A stretch of DNA of 64,000 nucleotides from Streptomyces sp. P9-A4 (GCF_036634195.1 NZ_JAZIFY010000001.1:5652501-5716500), one strand, 5' to 3'; positions 51,722 through 61,464 are shown, counted from the first letter of the stretch. The notes: a model not told the origin generated them from the sequence alone. Made by a program: numbers and translations.

Positions 51722-53212
51722 ATGCCGCTCGTCCGAACCCCCCTGCCCCGCGCGCGGTGGCTCCGCTCCGCCGTCCTGGTCGCCGCCTCGGCCGGACTCG
51801 TGGCCGCCGCACTGCCCGCCCCGGAGCCGCTCGGCATCGGGGACCCGCTCTTCCCGCACCTCGGAAACCCCGGGTACGACGTCCTCGCGTACGACCTCGA
51901 CGTCACCTACCCCGGCGTGAACACCAAGCCGCTGGCCGCCGTGACCCGGATCGACGCGCTCGCCACCGCCGACCTGGAACGGATCAACCTCGACTTCACC
52001 CACGGCACGGTCTCCGCCGTCACCGTCGACGGCCTGCCCGCCAGATACACGAGCAGCGGCGAGGACCTGGTCGTCACCCCGGTCGTGCCGATCGACGCGG
52101 GGGAGCGGATCGAGGTCACCGTCACCCACACCAGCGACCCCTCCGGCCCCGCGGCCACCGGCGGCTGGGTGCGTACCACCGACGGTCTCGCCATGGCCAA
52201 CCAGGCCGACGCCGCCCACCGGGTCTTCCCGTCCAACGACCACCCGGCGGACAAGGCGTACTTCACCTTCCGCATCACCGCCCCCAAGGGCCTCACCGCC
52301 GTCGCCAACGGCCTCTCCGCCGGCCGGGTCACCCACGGCTCCACCACGACCTGGACGTACCGCACCCGCCACCCCATGGCGACCGAACTCGCCCAGATCT
52401 CCATCGGCGACTCCACCGTCGTGCACCGGGAAGGACCCCACGGCCTGCCCGTCAGGGACGTGGTGCGCACCGCCGACCGGGAGGTCATGGAGCCCTGGCT
52501 CCGCAAGACCCCCGGACACCTGGAGTGGATGGAGCGGCAGGTCGGCCCGTACCCCTTCGAGACGTACGGGGTGCTCGTCGCGGACGCCGACACCGGCTTC
52601 GAGCTGGAGACCCAGACCCTCTCGCTCTTCGAACGCGGCATCTTCACCGAACCGGCGTACCCCGAGTGGTACGTCGACTCGGTGATGGTCCACGAGCTGG
52701 CCCACCAGTGGTTCGGCGACAGCGTCTCGCCCCGCTCCTGGTCCGACCTCTGGCTCAACGAGGGGCACGCCAGCTGGTACGAGGCGCTGTACGCCGAGGA
52801 GACCGCCGGCAAGTCCATGGAGCGCCGCATGAAGGCCGCCTACGCCGCCTCCGACGGCTGGCGGGCCGACGGCGGCCCCCCGGCCGCGCCCGAGCCCCCC
52901 TCGCCGACCCACAAGATCAGCCTCTTCCGGCCCGTCGTCTACGACGGCAGCGCCCTCGTCCTCTACGCGCTCCGCCAGGAGATCGGCACCGAGGCCTTCC
53001 GGCGCCTGGAGCGCCGCTGGGTCGCCGAGCACCGGGACGGCACCGCCACCACCGCCGACTTCACCGCCCTGGCCGGTGAGGTCGCGGGGCGTGACCTCGC
53101 CGCCTTCCTCCACGCCTGGCTGTACGAGGCGAAGACCCCGGCGATGCCGGGGCACCCGGACTGGCGCAGCCGCCCGGTCGAGACCGCGAGCACCGCCCCG
53201 AAACCCGGGTGA
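51722..53212 (+). CDS. Secreted M1-family metallopeptidase
   Basis: A 496-residue short-form M1 aminopeptidase-like enzyme. An N-terminal signal or anchor segment (RSAVLVAASAGLVAAALP) precedes a beta-sandwich domain (DLDVTYPGVNTKPLAAVTRI). The catalytic zinc site is HELAHQWFG, with the third ligand in NEGHASW, and the GxMEN equivalent is GFELETQT. Only about half the length of PepN, it lacks most of the C-terminal superhelix. It is probably extracellular and is located between rsh and hflX. ATG 51722 is preceded by GGAAAGG. Confidence 0.9.
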   Translation: MPLVRTPLPRARWLRSAVLVAASAGLVAAALPAPEPLGIGDPLFPHLGNPGYDVLAYDLDVTYPGVNTKPLAAVTRIDALATADLERINLDFTHGTVSAVTVDGLPARYTSSGEDLVVTPVVPIDAGERIEVTVTHTSDPSGPAATGGWVRTTDGLAMANQADAAHRVFPSNDHPADKAYFTFRITAPKGLTAVANGLSAGRVTHGSTTTWTYRTRHPMATELAQISIGDSTVVHREGPHGLPVRDVVRTADREVMEPWLRKTPGHLEWMERQVGPYPFETYGVLVADADTGFELETQTLSLFERGIFTEPAYPEWYVDSVMVHELAHQWFGDSVSPRSWSDLWLNEGHASWYEALYAEETAGKSMERRMKAAYAASDGWRADGGPPAAPEPPSPTHKISLFRPVVYDGSALVLYALRQEIGTEAFRRLERRWVAEHRDGTATTADFTALAGEVAGRDLAAFLHAWLYEAKTPAMPGHPDWRSRPVETASTAPKPG

Positions 53213-53336
53213 CGGGCCCGCCCGGGCCGTGTCACCATCGTCGGGTCGGCGACGCGGCCGGCGGGAACCGGGGAATCTTCCGGTGCCCTCACGCGTTGTG
53301 ACGACATCAGACTCATCGCTTCACCGAGGAATCGAC

Positions 53337-53354
53337 GTGAAGCAATCGACGTAA
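53337..53354 (+). CDS. Five-codon uORF in the hflX leader
   Basis: GAGGA lies 6 nt before GTG AAG CAA TCG ACG TAA, encoding MKQST. Its stop codon overlaps TAAGGA, the hflX ribosome site, which lies 4 nt before ATG 53362. Translation termination here could load or block ribosomes at hflX. It is a very small frame, so confidence is modest. Confidence 0.4.
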   Translation: MKQST

Positions 53355-53361
53355 GGATCAA

Positions 53362-54855
53362 ATGACCTCCTCTTCTTCCCCTTCCCAGGACGAGCAGAGC
53401 TTCGCGGAGACGAGCCGTACCGAGAGCCTTCGGGCTGATGCCCTGATGGAAGAGGACGTCGCCTGGAGCCACGAGATCGACGGAGAGCGGGACGGCGACC
53501 AGTTCGACCGCTCCGAGCGCGCGGCCCTGCGCCGTGTCGTGGGCCTCTCCACCGAACTCGAGGACGTCACCGAGGTCGAGTACCGCCAGCTGCGCCTTGA
53601 GCGCGTCGTGCTGGTCGGTGTCTGGACCTCCGGGACCGTCCAGGACGCGGAGAACTCCCTCGCGGAACTCGCGGCCCTCGCCGAGACGGCGGGCGCCCTC
53701 GTGCTCGACGGCGTCATCCAGCGTCGTGACAAGCCGGACCCGGCGACCTTCATCGGCTCCGGCAAGGCGCGCGAACTGCGCGACATCGTCGTCGAGACCG
53801 GTGCCGACACCGTCGTCTGCGACGGTGAGCTGAGCCCCGGCCAGCTCATCGCCCTCGAAGACGTCGTCAAGGTCAAGGTGGTCGACCGGACCGCCCTGAT
53901 CCTCGACATCTTCGCCCAGCACGCCAAGTCCCGAGAGGGCAAGGCGCAGGTCGCGCTCGCGCAGATGCAGTACATGCTGCCGCGACTGCGCGGCTGGGGT
54001 CAGTCGCTCTCCCGTCAGATGGGTGGCGGCGGTGGTGGCGGCATGGCCACCCGTGGTCCCGGTGAGACCAAGATCGAGACCGACCGGCGTCGTATCCGCG
54101 AGAAGATGGCGAAGATGCGCCGGGAGATCGCGGAGATGAAGACCGGCCGTGACATCAAGCGGCAGGAGCGGCGCCGCAACAAGGTGCCGTCGGTGGCCAT
54201 CGCCGGCTACACCAACGCGGGCAAGTCCTCGCTGCTCAACCGGCTCACGGGCGCGGGCGTCCTGGTGGAGAACTCGCTGTTCGCCACCCTCGACCCGACC
54301 GTCCGCCGGGCCGAGACGCCCACCGGCCGGGTCTACACCCTGGCCGACACGGTCGGCTTCGTACGGCATCTGCCGCACCACCTGGTCGAGGCGTTCCGCT
54401 CCACCATGGAGGAGGTCGGCGACTCCGACCTCATCCTGCACGTGGTGGACGGCTCGCACCCCGCCCCGGAGGAGCAGCTGGCCGCCGTGCGCGAGGTCTT
54501 CCGGGACGTCGGCGCGGTGAACGTGCCGGAGATCGTCGTCATCAACAAGGCGGACGCGGCCGACCCGCTGGTGCTCCAGCGACTGCTGCGGATGGAGAAG
54601 CACTCCATCGTGGTCTCGGCCCGTTCGGGCCAGGGCATGGCGGAGCTGCTCGCCCTGATCGACTCCGAACTGCCCCGCCCGCGGGTCGAGCTCGAAGCGC
54701 TCGTGCCGTACACGCAGGGCGGGCTGGTCTCGCGGGTGCACGCCGAGGGCGAGGTCGAGTCCGAGGAGCACACCCCGGAGGGCACCCTGCTCAAGGCCCG
54801 GGTGCACGAGGAACTGGCGGCGATGCTCGCGCCGTACGTCCCCGCGGCGCACTGA
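53362..54855 (+). CDS. hflX: Ribosome-splitting GTPase HflX
   Basis: A 497-residue GTPase that separates stalled ribosomes after heat or antibiotic stress. An N-terminal HflX domain (VLVGVWTSG, IGSGKARELRDIV) and a coiled middle lead to a glycine-rich linker (GGGGGGGMATRGPGETK). The GTPase motifs are GYTNAGKSS (G1), DTVGF (G3) and NKAD (G4), and a short C-terminal domain follows. AAGGA lies 4 nt before ATG. A perfect 22-bp terminator follows. The MKQST uORF upstream may regulate it. Confidence 0.94.
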   Translation: MTSSSSPSQDEQSFAETSRTESLRADALMEEDVAWSHEIDGERDGDQFDRSERAALRRVVGLSTELEDVTEVEYRQLRLERVVLVGVWTSGTVQDAENSLAELAALAETAGALVLDGVIQRRDKPDPATFIGSGKARELRDIVVETGADTVVCDGELSPGQLIALEDVVKVKVVDRTALILDIFAQHAKSREGKAQVALAQMQYMLPRLRGWGQSLSRQMGGGGGGGMATRGPGETKIETDRRRIREKMAKMRREIAEMKTGRDIKRQERRRNKVPSVAIAGYTNAGKSSLLNRLTGAGVLVENSLFATLDPTVRRAETPTGRVYTLADTVGFVRHLPHHLVEAFRSTMEEVGDSDLILHVVDGSHPAPEEQLAAVREVFRDVGAVNVPEIVVINKADAADPLVLQRLLRMEKHSIVVSARSGQGMAELLALIDSELPRPRVELEALVPYTQGGLVSRVHAEGEVESEEHTPEGTLLKARVHEELAAMLAPYVPAAH

Positions 54856-54872
54856 CCGGCGGCTGAACGAAC

Positions 54873-54919
54873 AGAGGGCGCTGCCCCCCTCCCGTGACGG
54901 GAGGGGGGCAGCGCCCTCT
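54873..54919. terminator. Strong terminator after hflX
   Basis: Perfect 22-bp arms (54873-54894 and 54898-54919, containing AGAGGGCGCTGCCCCCC) with a TGA loop. It serves both hflX and the convergent protease gene. Confidence 0.93.
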
Positions 54920-54984
54920 GGCGTGGTGTGGTGCGGTCGGTACCGTCGGACGTGCCGGCGGTACCGGTTTCAGCGGTAAGGGTG

Positions 54985-56151
54985 TCAGCGTGCGAACTTC
55001 TTGCTGACCATCTCGTGGGCCGCCTTGGCGCCCCGGCCGAGCTGCGGTCCGGCGAGCCAGCCGTTGCTGCCGGCCGGGCCGATCGAGGTGTTCGACACCA
55101 GGGCCGTCGTACCGTTCGGCAGCACGCGGAACCAGCCGCCGCCCGAGGAACCACCGGTCATCGTGCAGCCGATCCGGTACATCGTCGGCGTGGCCGGAGC
55201 CGTGGTGAGCCGCGTCGCCCGGTCGAGGCACTTGTGCATGATCACGCCGTTGTACGGGGGAGCCTGCGGGTACCCCCAGGCGCCCACCGTCCCGGACTGC
55301 GCGGGCGCCGGCGCGGAGAAGTCGACCGGCAGCGCGACGCCGACGGTCTCCTCCAGCGACTTGCCGCCCCGCTGCGGCTGCACGTGCAGCACGGCGTAGT
55401 CGTACGGCCAGGCCTGGTTGGTGCCGCCGGACTTGATCCACTCACCCGAGGTCACGGCCCAGTCGGCCCAGTACTGGCCGTAGGGGTAGACCTCGTGCGG
55501 CTGCGCGTTGGTGAGCGCGGCCGGGGACTTGCCCAGGTCGTTGAAGGCCGGGACGAAGGTGATGTTGCGGTACCAGCCGCCCTTGCCGCCCGCGTGGACA
55601 CAGTGGCCGGCCGTCCACACCAGGTTGGACTTCCCGGGCCGGCGCGGGTCCTTCACGATCGTGCCCGAGCAGACCATGTGGCCCTGCGGCGCGTCGAAGA
55701 AGATCTTGCCGACCGGGGCCGCGTTGCGGTGGTACGGCGTCTTCTCGCGCTGCGCCTTGACGGGGCGGGGCGTCGGGTCGGTGCCGCCGCCACCGGCCTG
55801 CGCGGTGATCGTCTGGTCCGGGCTCTTCGCCGACTGCATCCGCGCCGGGTCCCAGAGCCCGTCGATCACCGGGTTGACGAAGTCCTCGGCCTCACGGAGC
55901 CAGGTGTCCGTGTCCCAGTTCTTCCACTCGCCGTCCTTCCACTTGTCCAGGTCGACGCCGTGCTTCTTGAGCTTGTCGGCGAGGTCCTTGGAGAGGTCGG
56001 CGCCACCGTCGTCGGTGGCCGGCGCGGAGCTGCTCGCCCCGGCGGAGGGCTTGTCGGAGGCGGGTGTCTCGCTGGGGCCGCAGGCCGTCGCGGTCAGCGC
56101 GAGCGCGGTGGCCAGGCCGAGGGCGGCGGGTAGGAGCCGTATGGAGCGCAT
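54985..56151 (-). CDS. Lipoprotein trypsin-like serine protease
   Basis: A 388-residue lipoprotein (lipobox LTATAC, Cys near residue 25) with a charged 100-residue spacer (DKLKKHGVDLDKWKDGEWKNWD). It has a chymotrypsin-fold domain with catalytic His in WTAGHCVH, Asp in PYDYAVLHV, and Ser in TGGSSGGGW, plus CTM and CSG cysteine pairs. It is secreted and membrane-tethered. The tandem paralogue upstream (56280-57458) is similar throughout. GGGGA lies 8 nt before ATG 56151. It converges with hflX over a strong terminator. Confidence 0.9.
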   Translation of the reverse strand: MRSIRLLPAALGLATALALTATACGPSETPASDKPSAGASSSAPATDDGGADLSKDLADKLKKHGVDLDKWKDGEWKNWDTDTWLREAEDFVNPVIDGLWDPARMQSAKSPDQTITAQAGGGGTDPTPRPVKAQREKTPYHRNAAPVGKIFFDAPQGHMVCSGTIVKDPRRPGKSNLVWTAGHCVHAGGKGGWYRNITFVPAFNDLGKSPAALTNAQPHEVYPYGQYWADWAVTSGEWIKSGGTNQAWPYDYAVLHVQPQRGGKSLEETVGVALPVDFSAPAPAQSGTVGAWGYPQAPPYNGVIMHKCLDRATRLTTAPATPTMYRIGCTMTGGSSGGGWFRVLPNGTTALVSNTSIGPAGSNGWLAGPQLGRGAKAAHEMVSKKFAR

Positions 56152-56227
56152 GAATGAATTCCCCGTTGGATTTGCCATGGACGTGTCACGAGCGGTGCAC
56201 AGTATGACGGTCGCCCGAAAGGTATGC

Positions 56228-56264
56228 GGAGGCGGGACCCGAGGGGACCCCGGGCCCCGCCTCC
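56228..56264 (-). terminator. Terminator between the two protease genes
   Basis: Arms GGAGGCGGG (56228-56236) and CCCGCCTCC (56256-56264), with further pairing of CCCG/CGGG in the loop. It lies just downstream of the upstream protease gene. Confidence 0.75.
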
Positions 56265-56279
56265 TTGTCCTGACCGTGC

Positions 56280-57458
56280 CTAGCGGCCGGCGTACTTCTT
56301 GCTGACCTCGTCGAAGATGGCCTCGGCCTCGGGACCGAAGCGCGGGCCGGCGAGCCACCCCGCCGTCGACGGGCCGATCGAGGTGTTCGACACCAGCGCC
56401 GGCTTGCCGTCACTGCCCTTGGCGACCCAGCCGCCACCGGACGAACCGCCGGTCATCGTGCAGCCGATGCGGTACATCGTCGGCTGCTCCGCCTTCAGGG
56501 ACAGCCGGCCCGGCTTGTCCGCGCACTGGAACATCTTCTGGCCGTCGAACGGCGGCGCCGCCGGGTAGCCGGTCGCCGTCAGGCTCGCGATCTTCGGCAC
56601 CGCCGGAGCGTTGAACTCCACCGGGAGCGCCGAACCGACCGTCTCCTCGAGGGACTTGCCCGAGCCGCCCTTCTCCGGGGTCACCTGGATGACCGCGAAG
56701 TCGTACGGGGCGCCCGCGCCACCGGTGGACGCGCCCTCGGCGATCCACTGGTCGGAGGTCTTCACCCAGTCCGCCCACCACACGCCGTAGGGCGCGATCC
56801 GCTCCCGCGTCGCCTTCTCCAGGTCGGAGGTCGGCAGCGCCGCGTCGTTGTACGAGGGCACGAACGCGATGTTGCGGTACCAGCCGCCCTGCTTGCCCTT
56901 GTGCACGCAGTGGCCGGCCGTCCACACCATGTTCGACTTGCCGGGGTGCGCCGGGTCCTTCACGACCGTGGCCGAGCAGACCATCGAACCCTCGGGACCG
57001 TCGAAGAAGACCTTCCCGGACTCCGGAGCGTTGGAGTGGTACTTCGCCGCCACGGCCTTCGCCCGCACGGGGTCGGGCGTCGGGTCGGTCACGCCCTTGT
57101 CGCCCGAGATGTCCTCCTCCTCGACCGGCTTGTCGGGGCGCTCGGCCTCCCGCATCCGGTCCGGGTCCCAGAGGTCCTCGATGATCGGGTTGACGAAGTC
57201 CTTGGCCTCACGCAGCCACTTGTCCCGGTCCCAGTTCTTCCACTCGCCGTTGCGCCACTTGTCGACGTCGATCCCGTGTTCCTTCAGGCGCTGCTTCAGG
57301 TCCTCCGGAATCTTGATCTTGTCGACCGGGTTCTGGGCGGTCGCGGGCGCGCTGGGCTTGTCCCCCGCGTTCTCCTCGCTCGGGCCGCAGGCCGTAACGG
57401 TGAGCGTCAGCGCCGCGACGGCGGAAGCCGCCATCAGCAGCGGACGAATCGATCGCAT
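56280..57458 (-). CDS. Lipoprotein trypsin-like serine protease, tandem paralogue
   Basis: A 392-residue paralogue of the neighbouring protease: lipobox LTVTAC, the spacer LKEHGIDVDKWRNGEWKNWD, His in WTAGHCVH, Asp in PYDFAVIQV and Ser in TGGSSGGGW. Surface loops differ (SGDKGVTDPTPDPVRAK), suggesting altered specificity after duplication. Each gene has its own terminator, so they are probably transcribed separately. The aminotransferase operon is divergent from it across a 320-bp gap. Confidence 0.9.
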   Translation of the reverse strand: MRSIRPLLMAASAVAALTLTVTACGPSEENAGDKPSAPATAQNPVDKIKIPEDLKQRLKEHGIDVDKWRNGEWKNWDRDKWLREAKDFVNPIIEDLWDPDRMREAERPDKPVEEEDISGDKGVTDPTPDPVRAKAVAAKYHSNAPESGKVFFDGPEGSMVCSATVVKDPAHPGKSNMVWTAGHCVHKGKQGGWYRNIAFVPSYNDAALPTSDLEKATRERIAPYGVWWADWVKTSDQWIAEGASTGGAGAPYDFAVIQVTPEKGGSGKSLEETVGSALPVEFNAPAVPKIASLTATGYPAAPPFDGQKMFQCADKPGRLSLKAEQPTMYRIGCTMTGGSSGGGWVAKGSDGKPALVSNTSIGPSTAGWLAGPRFGPEAEAIFDEVSKKYAGR

Positions 57459-57778
57459 CTCGTGATCCCCCTGGGACTACGTCTACTTGTGCTTGGGTCA
57501 ACAGCGGCCGTGCCCGCTCGGGCAGCGGCCGACGGCCCCCACTATGCCGGTGCCGGAGGGGACGGTACGCGGCCGGTCGGCGGTTCCGGTCATCGTTCGG
57601 CCGTTGCCGTGCCGTGATCCGGGACACGCCAACTTCCTGCCCTCCGGCCGTGATCCCGGGCAGGCCGCGTCGTTGGTACGGACGGGGGACACAACGGTGG
57701 CGTCCGGAGCGGCTCTTGAGGCGGCTCCACGACGCCCCGATGTGCAACGCAACCGTTACAGCGGGAGGACACCGAGCC
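57459..57778. other. 320-bp divergent region before the siderophore operon
   Basis: It separates the protease gene from the aminotransferase. No DmdR/IdeR-type iron box (TTAGGTTAGG-like palindrome) is recognisable. CCGTTACAGCGGGAGGAC just before the GTG supplies the ribosome site. Confidence 0.45.
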
Positions 57779-59356
57779 GTGGCCGTGACCGAATCAGCTC
57801 CGGCCGTTCCACCGGCCGCGCGGACCCAGACGCAGCCCCGGACGCCCGACGACACCGGCGCCGAGGCCCCCACTCCGACGGCCGCCGACACCCCGGACCG
57901 GGATCATCAGACGCCGCGGGAGCCCCGGGAGCCCCAGGCGCCTCGGGAGCCCCAGGCGCGCAAGGAGCTCCTGGCGCCGGGCGGTGGGTACGAAGGCATC
58001 CTGCGCCGCCAGTCCCTGCGGGAATCCGCCGCCCGCACCTACGCCCGGTCCCTGCCGATCGTCCCCGTACGGGCCCGGGGCCTGACCATCGAGGGCGCCG
58101 ACGGCCGCCGCTATCTGGACTGCCTCTCCGGGGCCGGGACGCTGGCCCTCGGCCACAACCACCCCGTCGTCCTCGAAGCCATCAAGAAGGTCCTCGACTC
58201 GGGTGCGCCGCTCCACGTCCTCGATCTCGCCACCCCGGTGAAGGACGCCTTCACCACCGAGCTGTTCGCCACGCTGCCGAGCGGGCTCGCCGACGACGCC
58301 CGCATCCAGTTCTGCGGTCCCGCCGGTACGGACGCCGTCGAGGCGGCCCTCAAACTCGTCAGAACCGCCACCGGCCGCGACGGACTCCTCGCCTTCACCG
58401 GCGCCTACCACGGCATGACGGCCGGCGCCCTCGACGCCTCCGGGGGAGCCACCGGCGTCCGGGTCACCCGGCTGCCCTACCCGCAGCAGTACCGCTGCCC
58501 CTTCGGCGTCGGAGGCGCCCGCGGCGCCCAACTGGCCGCCCACTGGACCGAGAACCTCCTCGACGACCCCAAGAGTGGCGTCACCACCCCCGCCGGAATG
58601 ATCGTCGAGGCCGTCCAGGGCGAAGGCGGAGTCATCCCCGCCCCCGACGACTGGATGCGTCGTATGCGCCGCATCACCGCCGACCGCTCCATCCCCCTCG
58701 TCGTCGACGAGGTCCAGACCGGCGTCGGCCGTACCGGCGCCTTCTGGGCCGTCGAGCACAGCGGCGTCGTGCCCGACGTGATGGTCCTCTCCAAGGCCAT
58801 CGGCGGCTCCCTCCCCCTCGCCGTCATCGTCTACAGGTCCGAACTCGACGCCTGGGCACCCGGCGCCCACGCGGGCACCTTCCGCGGCAACCAGCTCGCC
58901 ATGGCCGCGGGCACGGCCACCCTCGCGTACGTCCGCGAGAACAAGCTCGCCGAACGGGCCGGCATCCTCGGCGCCCACATCCTCGGCCGGCTCCAGGACC
59001 TCGCCGCCGACCACCCCTGCGTCGGCGAGGTCCGCGGCCGGGGCCTGATGATCGGCGTCGAACTCGTCGACCCCGAAGCGGCAGGCCCGGACGACCTCGT
59101 CCCACCCGCCGCCCCCGCCCTGGCCCTCGCCGTCCAGCAGGAGTGCCTCGCCCGCGGACTGATCGTCGAACTCGGCGGCCGTCACTCCGCCGTGGTCCGG
59201 CTCCTGCCCCCGCTCACCCTCACCGACGAGCAGGCCACCGCCGTCCTGGACCGCTTCGCCGACGCCCTCGCCGCAGCCGAACGGGCCCACACCCCCCACC
59301 CGCCCGCCTCCCGTCGGGCCATGGCCCCCCGGACCGACACCGGGCCGTCCCACTGA
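57779..59356 (+). CDS. Class III PLP aminotransferase (diaminobutyrate transaminase-like), siderophore operon
   Basis: A 525-residue class III aminotransferase with a 65-residue Pro/Glu-rich N-terminal extension. PLP Lys339 sits in VLSKAIGG; YLDCLSGAGTLALGHNHPVV, GPAGTDAVEAALKL and VDEVQTGVGRTG are typical of EctB/RhbA 2,4-diaminobutyrate transaminases. It would supply a diamine precursor for the NIS synthetase that begins 38 bp later. GTG 57779 has GGGAGG about 11 nt upstream; GTG 57785 is an alternative start. The operon order recalls rhbA(B)CD(E)F, but no decarboxylase or hydroxylase is seen within the window. Confidence 0.85.
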   Translation: MAVTESAPAVPPAARTQTQPRTPDDTGAEAPTPTAADTPDRDHQTPREPREPQAPREPQARKELLAPGGGYEGILRRQSLRESAARTYARSLPIVPVRARGLTIEGADGRRYLDCLSGAGTLALGHNHPVVLEAIKKVLDSGAPLHVLDLATPVKDAFTTELFATLPSGLADDARIQFCGPAGTDAVEAALKLVRTATGRDGLLAFTGAYHGMTAGALDASGGATGVRVTRLPYPQQYRCPFGVGGARGAQLAAHWTENLLDDPKSGVTTPAGMIVEAVQGEGGVIPAPDDWMRRMRRITADRSIPLVVDEVQTGVGRTGAFWAVEHSGVVPDVMVLSKAIGGSLPLAVIVYRSELDAWAPGAHAGTFRGNQLAMAAGTATLAYVRENKLAERAGILGAHILGRLQDLAADHPCVGEVRGRGLMIGVELVDPEAAGPDDLVPPAAPALALAVQQECLARGLIVELGGRHSAVVRLLPPLTLTDEQATAVLDRFADALAAAERAHTPHPPASRRAMAPRTDTGPSH

Positions 59357-59394
59357 ACCCGGACCGCCCCCGGCCCCACCCCAAGGAACCCCCC

Positions 59395-61464
59395 GTGAAC
59401 GCCACCCCCACCTCCCCGGCACCCGAAACCGAGTCGCCTCTCGCCCGACTCGACACCCCGGAACCCCCCGCCGAAACACCCCTCACCAGCACGGCCACAC
59501 CCACGCCCTCCCCAGCCACGTCGCCCGACACACCCACACCAGGCCCCACCCCTCCGGGCACCACCCCCCTGGGCAGCACCACCCCCGCCTTCGACGCCCC
59601 GGGCAGCACCACCCCCGTCACCCCCATCCCCGTCACCCCCACCCGGGGCGCAGCCACCCCCGAAGCCGTTGTTCCCATGGATCCCACCGTCCCGCGCCAG
59701 CACGTCGGCCCCTACGACTCCCGCCCGCACCGCCCCGTCGCGGCCGTCGATCCCCTGGACGACCCCGACCCGCAGCGCGCCGCCGACGCGGCAGCCGTCG
59801 AGAACCTGCTCCGTTGCTGGGTCCGGGAGAAGAACCTGCCCGCCCCCGGCTCCACCACCCTGCGCATCCCCCTCGACGCCAGTGGCACCGCCCTCCTCGT
59901 CCCCGTCCGCTACTGGTCACCCACCGGCTGGCACCGCTTCGGCGCCACCGCCCTCGAAGGGCTGCCCGCCACGGCTCCCGCCGTCGACGCCGTGACGGTG
60001 GCCGCCCTGCTCAGCCGGGAGACCGGCCGCTGCGAGGGCACCGAACTCGTCGGCAGGGTCGCCGACTCCGCCCGCCGCACCGCCGAGTTCCTGGAGGAAC
60101 GTCGCCGGCGGCCCCAGCCGCACCCGGACGCCGACCTCTTCCTCGCCGCCGAACAGTCCCTCCTCCTCGGCCACCCCCTGCACCCCACCCCCAAGAGCCG
60201 CGAAGGCCTCTCCGAGGCCGAGTCCCGGCTCTACTCACCCGAAATGCACGGCTCCTTCCCACTCCACTGGATCGCCGTCGACTCCTCCCTCCTCGCCTCG
60301 GACTCCGCCTGGACCGAACAAGGCCGTCCGGTCAGCGCGGAGCAGATCGTCGCGGCCCTCGCCGAGGGGCTCACGCCCCCCGCGGGCACCGTGCTCCTGC
60401 CCGTACACCCCTGGCAGGCCCGCGAACTCCTGCACCGCCCCGCAGTCCGCGCCCTCCTGGACGCCGACCTACTCCACGACCTCGGTCGACACGGCAGCCC
60501 CTGGCACCCCACCTCCTCCGTCCGCACCGTGCACCGCCCCGGCGCCCGGGCCATGCTCAAGCTCTCCCTCGGCCTGCGCATCACCAACTCGCGCCGCGAG
60601 AACCTCCGCAAGGAACTCCACCGCGGTGTCGAGGTCCACCGGCTGCTCCGCACCGGCCTCGTCGACGAATGGCAGGCCGCCCACCCGGGCTTCGACATCG
60701 TCCGCGACCCCGCCTGGCTCGCCGTCGACACTCCGGACGGCGCCCCCGTCACCGGACTCGACGTCATGATCCGCCACAACCCCTTCGGGCCCGGCGACGA
60801 CGCCGTCTGCATCGCCTCCCTCACCGCTCCCCGCCCCTGGCCCGGCGCCACCGTCATGCGTTCCCGGCTCGCCGATGTCATCGGCCGGCTCGCCGCCCGC
60901 ACCGACCGCCCCACCACGGCCGTCGCCACCGAGTGGTTCCTCCGCTACCTCGACCAGGTCGTCCGCCCGATCCTCTGGCTCGACGGCCACGCCGGCATCG
61001 CCCTGGAGGCCCACCAGCAGAACACTCTGGTCCTTCTCGACCCCGACGGCTGGCCGGCCGGCGGCCGGTACCGGGACAACCAGGGCTACTACTTCCGCGA
61101 GTCCCACCGGAGCGAGCTGGAGAGCCGTCTCCCCGGTGTCGGCGACGACAGCGACACCTTCGTCTCCGACCAGGTCACCGACGAACGCTTCGCCTACTAC
61201 CTGGGCATCAACAACGTCCTCGGTCTGATCGGTGCCTTCGGCTCCCAGCAACTCGCCGACGAGCGCGTGCTGCTGGCCGCCTTCCGCAGCTTCCTCACCT
61301 CCGCGACCGGCCTCGGCTCCCCGCTGCCCCACCGTCTCCTGGAGGCCGCGACCCTGCGCGGCAAGGCCAATCTCCTCACCCGCCTGCACGGTTTGGACGA
61401 ACTCGTCGGCCCCGTCGACACCCAGTCCGTGTACGTCACGGTCACCAACCCCCTCCGTAACTGA
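59395..61464 (+). CDS. IucA/IucC-family NIS siderophore synthetase with long N-terminal extension
   Basis: A 689-residue synthetase. The first 100 residues are Pro/Thr/Ser-rich and probably disordered (TPTPSPATSPDTPTPGPTPP). The core has GHPLHPTPKSR (ATP loop), HPWQ, TSSVRT, LGLRITNS, EAHQQNT and YRDNQGYY, resembling IucA-type citrate-activating enzymes. It probably condenses citrate with the diamine from the aminotransferase. GTG 59395 has AAGGA 7 nt upstream; a later ATG at 59677 would skip the disordered part. The acetyltransferase follows 109 bp downstream. Confidence 0.88.
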   Translation: MNATPTSPAPETESPLARLDTPEPPAETPLTSTATPTPSPATSPDTPTPGPTPPGTTPLGSTTPAFDAPGSTTPVTPIPVTPTRGAATPEAVVPMDPTVPRQHVGPYDSRPHRPVAAVDPLDDPDPQRAADAAAVENLLRCWVREKNLPAPGSTTLRIPLDASGTALLVPVRYWSPTGWHRFGATALEGLPATAPAVDAVTVAALLSRETGRCEGTELVGRVADSARRTAEFLEERRRRPQPHPDADLFLAAEQSLLLGHPLHPTPKSREGLSEAESRLYSPEMHGSFPLHWIAVDSSLLASDSAWTEQGRPVSAEQIVAALAEGLTPPAGTVLLPVHPWQARELLHRPAVRALLDADLLHDLGRHGSPWHPTSSVRTVHRPGARAMLKLSLGLRITNSRRENLRKELHRGVEVHRLLRTGLVDEWQAAHPGFDIVRDPAWLAVDTPDGAPVTGLDVMIRHNPFGPGDDAVCIASLTAPRPWPGATVMRSRLADVIGRLAARTDRPTTAVATEWFLRYLDQVVRPILWLDGHAGIALEAHQQNTLVLLDPDGWPAGGRYRDNQGYYFRESHRSELESRLPGVGDDSDTFVSDQVTDERFAYYLGINNVLGLIGAFGSQQLADERVLLAAFRSFLTSATGLGSPLPHRLLEAATLRGKANLLTRLHGLDELVGPVDTQSVYVTVTNPLRN

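Noticed and set aside
57459..57778. Search for a DmdR/IdeR iron box before the siderophore operon
   Set aside because: No TTAGGTTAGG/CCTAACCTAA palindrome was found; regulation by iron remains possible but is not supported by sequence here.
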